Assembly (NCBI RefSeq): GCF_015356865.1
Contig: NZ_JAAFZA010000106.1
Span: 1 to 34,314, forward strand
Reading direction: 5' to 3'
Source: Catenulispora pinisilvae
Lineage (GTDB): Bacteria; Actinomycetota; Actinomycetes; Streptomycetales; Catenulisporaceae
Length of the DNA: 34,314 nucleotides
Shown here: piece after piece, positions 29,381-34,314 of the stretch
Numbering within the stretch: position 1 is the first letter of the stretch
Layout of the letters: each line of letters begins with the position of its first letter
The notes under the pieces: generated by a model
Databases searched by the model: none
Seen by the model: the letters and a program-made list of their open reading frames with translations, nothing else
Told to the model about the DNA's origin: nothing
Made by a program: the position numbers and the translations under genes

Positions 29381-31036
29381 TTGGACAAACACGTGGTCGC
29401 ATTCAGGATTCGGCAGCTGGCGGCGGTGGCGGCAGTCGTAGCGGTGGTGGCGGCGGGGCTTATGGCCCTCATGCCGGCGGTCGCCACGGCTGCCACTGCC
29501 GACGCGGTTCCCGGCGGTTACCAGGTCGCACCGGCTGTTTGGCAGCCCTGCCAGGACGGCATGCAGTGCGCGACGGTGCAGGTGCCGCTGGACTACCGGC
29601 AGCCGCGGGGCGAGAAGATCAGCATCGCGATGATGCGGCACCAGGCTACGGATGCCGCGCATCGCCGGGGGACGCTGTTCTTCAACTCCGGCGGTCCCTA
29701 CGAGCAGTTGCTGAACTTCCCTCGCTATCTGCCGGTGCTCCCGGCGGCGTGGCTGGCGCAGTACGACATCGTCAACTTCGACCCGCGCGGGTTCGGCTAC
29801 AGCACCTCAGTGCGCTGTTTCCCCAGTGAGGCGGCGGAGGCCGGCTTCCTCGCAGGGCTGCCCGCCGACGTTCCGGTGACGCCGGCACAGATCTCGACGT
29901 GGGATCAGACCATGGCCGCTTTCTCCGCACAGTGCGCCAAGACCAACGGCAGCCTGCTTCAGCACACCAGCACCGCCGACGTGGCCCGGGACATGGACCT
30001 GCTGCGGCAGGCGGTCGGCGCGCCGATGCTGAACTACGTGGCGGCCTCGTACGGCACCGGCCTGGGCGCCGTCTACGCCAACCTCTTCCCCGGCAAGGTC
30101 GGCCGCATGATTCTGGACGGCAACGTCGATCCGGTGGCGTGGACCGGGAGCGACGGCGGGACGGTGCCGCCGTTCGTGGCCATGCGCGCGGACGTGGCCA
30201 GCGCGAGGACGCTCGACGGCCTGCTCAACGCGTGCGGTGCGACCTCGACCGCCAAGTGTGCGTTCTCCGCCGGTACCCCGGCCGCCACCAAGGCCAAGTA
30301 CGACACGCTGATCAGCCTGCTGCACGCGCATCCGGTCCCCGTCGGCAGCCCGCCCAACGCGCAGACCTGCGACGACGTCTGCGCCACGTACAGCATCCCG
30401 CTGGCCCAGGTGAGTCAGTGGCCTGACGGCGCGGCCTACCTCCAGCAACTCTGGCAGGCCGCGCACACCGGCCAGGCCGTCGCAGCCCCAGCCGTTGCCG
30501 CACCCGCGATCGCAGCCCCGGCCGTCGCCGCACCCGCTCTCGCAGCCCCAGCCCTCGCCGCCACCAAGGCCGGCGCCGGCACCGACCCGGCGCCGCCCTA
30601 CGTCGGCGGCGAGCAGACCTTCGCAACGATCTGCTCCGACAGCGACCACCCCCGCGACCCGCGCGCCTACGCCGCCGCCGCCCGGATGTCGCAGGCCAGG
30701 GCCGGCCTGGTCGGCCTGTCCTGGACCTGGACGACCGAGATCTGCGCCACCTGGCCCAAGAGCGAGGACACCTATCCGGGCCCGTGGAACCGCCCCACTG
30801 CCAACCCGGTCCTTATCGTCGGCAACACCGGCGACCCCAACACGCCCTACTGGAACTCGGTCGCGATGACCCGCGAACTGGGCCGCACCCGCCTGCTCAC
30901 GATCGACGGCTTCGGGCACACCGAACTCCTCAACCCGAGCACCTGCGCCACGGACTACGAGACCAGCTACCTCCAGACCGGCGTCCTGCCCGCGCAGGGG
31001 ACGGTCTGCCGGCAGGACGCCGCGCCGTTCGCCTGA
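29381..31036 (+). CDS. secreted S33-type tripeptidyl aminopeptidase-like hydrolase
   Basis: A 551-residue exported alpha/beta-hydrolase of the SlpD/SlpE/Tap group. A signal peptide (about 1-40) ends near AVATAATA. The oxyanion region is NSGGPYEQLL (102-111), the nucleophile Ser223 is in AASYGTGLG with Ala replacing the first Gly of GxSxG, Asp485 is in GNTGDPNTPY and His513 in GFGHTELL. A C-terminal TAP-like domain (about 400-545) carries these last two. A VAAPA-type repeat (367-396) is inserted between the halves. It probably removes peptides or hydrolyses peptide bonds outside the cell. The start is uncertain: TTG 29381 has no good ribosome binding site, and GTG 29393 is an in-frame alternative. 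Confidence 0.87.
   Translation: MDKHVVAFRIRQLAAVAAVVAVVAAGLMALMPAVATAATADAVPGGYQVAPAVWQPCQDGMQCATVQVPLDYRQPRGEKISIAMMRHQATDAAHRRGTLFFNSGGPYEQLLNFPRYLPVLPAAWLAQYDIVNFDPRGFGYSTSVRCFPSEAAEAGFLAGLPADVPVTPAQISTWDQTMAAFSAQCAKTNGSLLQHTSTADVARDMDLLRQAVGAPMLNYVAASYGTGLGAVYANLFPGKVGRMILDGNVDPVAWTGSDGGTVPPFVAMRADVASARTLDGLLNACGATSTAKCAFSAGTPAATKAKYDTLISLLHAHPVPVGSPPNAQTCDDVCATYSIPLAQVSQWPDGAAYLQQLWQAAHTGQAVAAPAVAAPAIAAPAVAAPALAAPALAATKAGAGTDPAPPYVGGEQTFATICSDSDHPRDPRAYAAAARMSQARAGLVGLSWTWTTEICATWPKSEDTYPGPWNRPTANPVLIVGNTGDPNTPYWNSVAMTRELGRTRLLTIDGFGHTELLNPSTCATDYETSYLQTGVLPAQGTVCRQDAAPFA
30479..30568 (+). repeat. three 30-bp in-frame repeats encoding VAAPA
   Basis: Three copies of a 30-bp unit (30479-30508, 30509-30538, 30539-30568), each made of two 15-bp VAAPA-type subunits, sit inside the S33 peptidase gene. 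The third copy has decayed. They encode an Ala/Pro hinge at residues 367-396. Confidence 0.75.
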
Positions 31037-31047
31037 CCGGCTGGCCG

Positions 31048-31082
31048 GCTGGCCGGCATCCAAACGGTTCAGGCCGGCCGGC
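31048..31082. terminator. possible bidirectional hairpin between convergent genes
   Basis: GCTGGCCGGC (31048-31057) and GCCGGCCGGC (31073-31082) form a 10-bp stem with one G-T pair and a 15-nt loop. It lies between the S33 peptidase stop and the first codons of the convergent VOC gene end. No T tract. Confidence 0.35.
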
Positions 31083-31455
31083 CACCGGCCCGCTCCCACT
31101 GCGCGCCGTCCCACTCGACGTACTCGATCTGCGCGCCGCCGGGGAGCCTGGCGGTCAGGTTCCGGCCGGTGGGAACCGCCTGGACGCCGCGCACGATCTG
31201 CGCGCCGGTCTGCTCCAGGCGCCGCAGGCATTCGTCGAGGTCGTCCACGATCAGCGTGGCGGTCGTGGCCGTGTACGGCTCCAGCGTCTCCTCGTCCCCG
31301 GCCACCACCAGAACCCGGCCGACGCTGGCCAACTCCAGACCGTTCGGCATCGAGAAGCGGGTGGCGATGGGTTCGCCGGTCACGGTCTGCATGGCGGCCA
31401 AGACCGGGTCCAGGTCTGCTGCGTAGACGCGTGCGTAGGTACGGAAGACTCGCAT
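31069..31455 (-). CDS. VOC (glyoxalase/bleomycin-resistance fold) protein
   Basis: A 128-residue single-domain VOC protein. It shows the betaalphabetabetabeta pattern: MRVFRTYARVYAADLDPVLAAMQ, LELASVGRVLVVAGD and TATLIVDDLDECLRRLEQTGAQIV with a final QIEYVEWDG strand. Possible metal ligands are not clear, and VOC members act as isomerases, dioxygenases or drug-binding proteins, so no function is assigned. The ATG at 31455 is taken as start; there is no strong ribosome binding site and no TANNNT hexamer, so it is probably read from the upstream TPR transcript (48-nt gap). Confidence 0.8.
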   Translation of the reverse strand: MRVFRTYARVYAADLDPVLAAMQTVTGEPIATRFSMPNGLELASVGRVLVVAGDEETLEPYTATTATLIVDDLDECLRRLEQTGAQIVRGVQAVPTGRNLTARLPGGAQIEYVEWDGAQWERAGGRPA

Positions 31456-31503
31456 GATCGTCGCCAACGGGCTGGTGATCGCGGCTATTCCGCGTGCGGG
31501 GGC

Positions 31504-33348
31504 TCAGAGCTCGTCATCATGCGGGTCCGGCGTGAACACCACCGCGATCGCCTCCGCGTGCTCCGGCTCCTCCGGATCCGCGACCACCTTCGCCATGATC
31601 GTGGCCTCGTAGTTCTCCGGATCCAGCTCCAGGATCTGCGCCAGCACCTCCTGGGCCTCGGCCAGCGCGCCGTACTTGATCATCGTGAACGCCGCCAGCC
31701 GCAGCTTGTCGACGGTCACCGGCTCGCCCGGGCCGTCGGCGCGGATCTCGACGCACCTGTCGAGCATCGGCTGGAAGCGCTTGGGCGGGCCGAAGAGCTG
31801 GAGGCCGATGATGATGCCCGGCACCGTCACCGGATCGCGCATGGGGGTGGCCAGGGCCTTCTCGAAGTCGGCCATCGCCTGGTCCCACTTGCCGAGCTGG
31901 AAGCGGATCTGGCCCAGGACGGCGGTGCGGTCGCCGCCGACGTCGGGCAGTTCGATGCGCTGGATCAGGCGCTCGGCCGCCCGGTGGTCCTGGTAGGCGA
32001 GCATGTAGAGCGAGCCGAGTTGGAACAGCGTCGTGGTCTGCTTCGGTGCGACGCGCAGGATGGCCTTGTAGGCCTCCTTCGCCTCGTCGTTCATCTTCAG
32101 CCGCTTGTAGATGTTCGCCGCGGACGTCAGCGCGCCCGGGTCGTCGCCCGCCAGCTCGACCGCCCGCTCGGCGGCGGCCACCGCCTCCTCGCGGCGGCCC
32201 GTCTCGGCCAGGATCCGCCCCTTCAACGACACCGATTCGCTGGAGTCGGGGAAGCGGCGGCAGCCCTCGGCGGCGATCTCCAGCGCCTCGTCGAGCCGGT
32301 CCAGGTGTTCCAGCCCGTAGACGGCCCAGCGGAACAGGTTGCGGGTCGCCTCGCCCTCGGCGATCAGCGGCTCGGCGAGGGCGACGAGGTCTTCGTAGCG
32401 GTCGTCGTCGCTGGCGATCTCGGCGGCCAGCAGCCGGGCCGGGGGCAGCGTCGGGTCCGCGGCCATCAGCGCCGAGGCCAACTCCCGGCAGCGATCGCGG
32501 GAATCCTTGGACCAGGCGTGGTTGTAGACGGCCGCGCGCCACATCGACCCCGCGATGCGCGCCTGCTTGCGCAGCAGGTCCGGGTCGGTCCCGGCGGTGC
32601 CCGGGGTGCCGAGGTCGGGGATGTCCAGGGCCTGGCAGCCGAGGGTGTAGACGTCCAGCAGCGGCGCGGGCAGGCCGTTGGTCTCCAGGGTGTCCAGCAC
32701 CTCGCGCACCCGGTAGGGCTTGGGCTTGAGCCGCAGGGCCGAGGTGAACGCCTCCCGGGCCCGGTCGATCGCCCCGAGGCGGAGCTTCACGATCCCGGCC
32801 TGGATCAGGAACGTGGTGTTCATCGGCTCCAACTGGAGCGCTTCCTCCATGGCGGCTTCGGCTTCCCGCCAGCGGTATTCGTCCACCAGGACCAGCGCGC
32901 GGGCCTGGAAGCTGTCGCCGACCTGCGGGTCCACCTCGATGGCGCGGTCGGCCATGGCCAGCGCCTCGACACGGCGTTCGGGGTACTTGCCGAGGATCTG
33001 CGCGCACAACCGCAGGATCCGGCCCTCGTCCGGCGCGATCCGCAGGGCCCGCTCCAACAGGGCCAGCGCCTCGTCGAGTTCCTTGCCCTGCTTCAGGACC
33101 AGCGCGGCCCGGTAGAAGCCCTCGGTCTCGTTCGGCCAGTGCGTGATCAGCTGCCGCGCGGTCTCCAGCGCCTCGTCGAGGCGGTCGGCGAGGTCGAGCA
33201 GCCAGGCCAGGTTCGCCAGAGCGCCGTAGTGCCCGGGTTCGGAGGCCAGCGCCCGGCGCAGCATCGGCTCGGCCTCGGCGTAGCGCTCCAGCCGGATCAG
33301 GGCGGCGGCCCGCTCGACGGTGGCCCGCAGCGCGTCCTCGTCCGCCAT
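31504..33348 (-). CDS. tetratricopeptide-repeat protein
   Basis: A 614-residue all-helical protein with no signal peptide or membrane segment. TPR-type pairs recur throughout, for example YAEAEPMLRRALASEPGHYGALANL, DEALALLERALRIAPDEGRILRL, REAEAAMEEALQLEPMN, REEAVAAAERAVELAGDDPGAL and DEAKEAYKAILRVAPKQTTT. The C-terminus is acidic (DPHDDEL). Its ATG overlaps the stop of the AAA+ gene as TGATG and GAAGGG is at 8 nt, so the two are translationally coupled and likely form a complex in which the TPR protein is an adaptor or substrate receptor. No function is known to me for this pair. Confidence 0.9.
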   Translation of the reverse strand: MADEDALRATVERAAALIRLERYAEAEPMLRRALASEPGHYGALANLAWLLDLADRLDEALETARQLITHWPNETEGFYRAALVLKQGKELDEALALLERALRIAPDEGRILRLCAQILGKYPERRVEALAMADRAIEVDPQVGDSFQARALVLVDEYRWREAEAAMEEALQLEPMNTTFLIQAGIVKLRLGAIDRAREAFTSALRLKPKPYRVREVLDTLETNGLPAPLLDVYTLGCQALDIPDLGTPGTAGTDPDLLRKQARIAGSMWRAAVYNHAWSKDSRDRCRELASALMAADPTLPPARLLAAEIASDDDRYEDLVALAEPLIAEGEATRNLFRWAVYGLEHLDRLDEALEIAAEGCRRFPDSSESVSLKGRILAETGRREEAVAAAERAVELAGDDPGALTSAANIYKRLKMNDEAKEAYKAILRVAPKQTTTLFQLGSLYMLAYQDHRAAERLIQRIELPDVGGDRTAVLGQIRFQLGKWDQAMADFEKALATPMRDPVTVPGIIIGLQLFGPPKRFQPMLDRCVEIRADGPGEPVTVDKLRLAAFTMIKYGALAEAQEVLAQILELDPENYEATIMAKVVADPEEPEHAEAIAVVFTPDPHDDEL

Positions 33349-34314
33349 CACAGACCCTTCGAGCCCTTGTGGTTCTTGAAGTACGCCGCGAGGTCGTCAT
33401 ACGCGCCGCCCTCGTTGGCGAACAACGCGACCGAGCGCGCGGCGTCGAACCACGGACCGGTCGAGGGGCGCACGTCCTTCAGCGCGTTCTCGAAGTCGGG
33501 CATGCCCATCATCCGCACCTCGCCGCTGCGCACCGCGTCCATCAGCGCGTTCTCGGTCGCCGACTCACAGAGGTAGGCCAGGTCCGCGCCGGAGAAGCCG
33601 TCGGTGCGTTCCACCAACGACTCCAGGTCGATGCCGGCGATCGGGCGGTCGCGCAGGTGGTAGCGCAGGATCTCCTCGCGGGCCGGGGCGTCCGGCGGCA
33701 GGACCAGGACCGTGCGGTCGAACCGGCCGGGGCGGCGCAGCGCCGGGTCGACGTCCCACGGGGCGTTCGTCGCGCCGAGCACGAACACGCCTTCGTTGTC
33801 CGCGCCCACCGAGTCCAGTTCGGTGAGGAACTGGTTGACCAGGGTGCGCATCATCGAGTTGCGGTTCTGGCTGCGCCGCTGGCCCAGCGCGTCCATCTCG
33901 TCGAAGAACAGCACACACGGGGCCTGGCGCCGGGCCAGCTCGAACAGCTCGGACAGGTTCTTCTCCGAGGCGCCGAACCACAAGTCCATCACCTCGGAGA
34001 TGCCCACCGAGATGAACGACGCGCCGATCTCCCCGGCCACCGCGCGGGCGATGAAGGTCTTGCCGCATCCGGGCGGGCCGTACAGGAGCAGGCCGCCGCG
34101 CAGCGACTTGCCGTAGATCTTGCGCAGTTCGGGGTTGCGCATCGGGGCCAGGAACGCGACCTGCAACCGGTCCTTCACCTGGGAGAGGCCGCCGACGTCG
34201 GCGAGGGTCAGGGCCGGACGTTCGACCTCGTGGGCCGGGACGCCTTCGGGGTCCTCGTCCTCGGTGTTCGCGGCCATCGGCTTCGGCTTGGGCGTGGGCG
34301 CCGGGGGCTTGGCC
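33348..34314 (-). CDS. AAA+ ATPase, 5' end beyond the window
   Basis: The visible part has a single AAA+ module. Numbered from the in-frame ATG at 34277, Walker A GPPGCGKT is 67-74, the pore loop LWFGASEKN is at about 99-107, Walker B VLFFDEMD 122-129, and the second-region-of-homology segment NAPWDVDPALRRPGRFDR supplies the Arg finger (171-188). The pore loop and SRH resemble the p97/Cdc48-D2 and FtsH-type clade of unfoldases. Codons upstream of 34277 to the window edge stay open and encode a Pro/Lys-rich linker (AKPPAPTPKPKP), so the true start and possibly an N-terminal domain lie outside. It is coupled to the TPR gene. Confidence 0.9.
   Translation of the reverse strand, partial: AKPPAPTPKPKPMAANTEDEDPEGVPAHEVERPALTLADVGGLSQVKDRLQVAFLAPMRNPELRKIYGKSLRGGLLLYGPPGCGKTFIARAVAGEIGASFISVGISEVMDLWFGASEKNLSELFELARRQAPCVLFFDEMDALGQRRSQNRNSMMRTLVNQFLTELDSVGADNEGVFVLGATNAPWDVDPALRRPGRFDRTVLVLPPDAPAREEILRYHLRDRPIAGIDLESLVERTDGFSGADLAYLCESATENALMDAVRSGEVRMMGMPDFENALKDVRPSTGPWFDAARSVALFANEGGAYDDLAAYFKNHKGSKGL

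Noticed and set aside
30784..33576. A 930-codon plus-strand open frame
   Set aside because: It runs antisense to the VOC and TPR genes, whose real frames are strongly supported.
1..34314. tRNA, rRNA, insertion sequence or prophage features
   Set aside because: I found no cloverleaf-like segment, transposase, integrase or terminal inverted repeats.

Overview
The window is GC-rich chromosomal DNA from an actinomycete, probably a filamentous streptomycete- or Catenulispora-like organism. This rests on the very high GC at third codon positions, frequent GTG and TTG starts, an AfsR/SARP-type giant regulator, DUF4232 and DUF4916 proteins, DrrAB-type transporters, long Ser/Ala/Pro linkers and a DtxR/IdeR-type iron box. 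The genus is inference. I see no rRNA, tRNA, CRISPR array, phage or insertion sequence. The genes look like resident accessory and housekeeping genes, not a biosynthetic cluster.

Layout. 1-3.5 kb: an unrecognised secreted protein, a membrane-spanning XRE-type regulator (minus) and a divergent DUF4232 lipoprotein. 3.6-8.2 kb: a C-lobe-only pseudokinase fused through a membrane segment to an extracellular ricin-type lectin (minus), divergent from a membrane-anchored MltG-like transglycosylase and a HerA/YjgR-type (DUF853) ATPase. 8.2-11.7 kb: an AraJ-type MFS exporter divergent from a MarR regulator, then a DHA2 MFS exporter. 11.9-13.7 kb: a CopD-domain membrane protein whose promoter contains a near-consensus iron box, and a DUF4916 NUDIX-like protein. 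13.8-20.4 kb: an alpha/beta hydrolase divergent from MarR-DrrA-DrrB, and a convergent 1085-residue AfsR-like regulator. 20.4-24.8 kb: LysR divergent from an inositol-monophosphatase-like protein and an NAD(P)-binding protein; a small secreted protein; a MarR divergent from an HSL-family esterase. 25.2-31 kb: a YfhO-type GT-C membrane protein overlapping a GT2 glycosyltransferase, then a secreted S33 peptidase. 31-34.3 kb: a minus-strand run of an AAA+ ATPase (cut by the window edge), a TPR protein and a VOC protein.

Three patterns run across the window. (1) Seven genes without a Shine-Dalgarno have a TANNNT hexamer 6-7 nt before the start codon, the signature of leaderless transcription; most lie in divergent regulator/enzyme pairs. 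(2) About half of the gene junctions carry short degenerate tandem repeats (9-19 bp units) right after or across the stop codon, in three cases duplicating the stop in frame. (3) Each divergent MarR or LysR pair has a readable operator overlapping its promoter.

The strongest candidates for something undescribed are the pseudokinase-lectin/transglycosylase pair, the iron-boxed CopD gene and the stop-codon-anchored repeats. All functional links are inferred from sequence and context.
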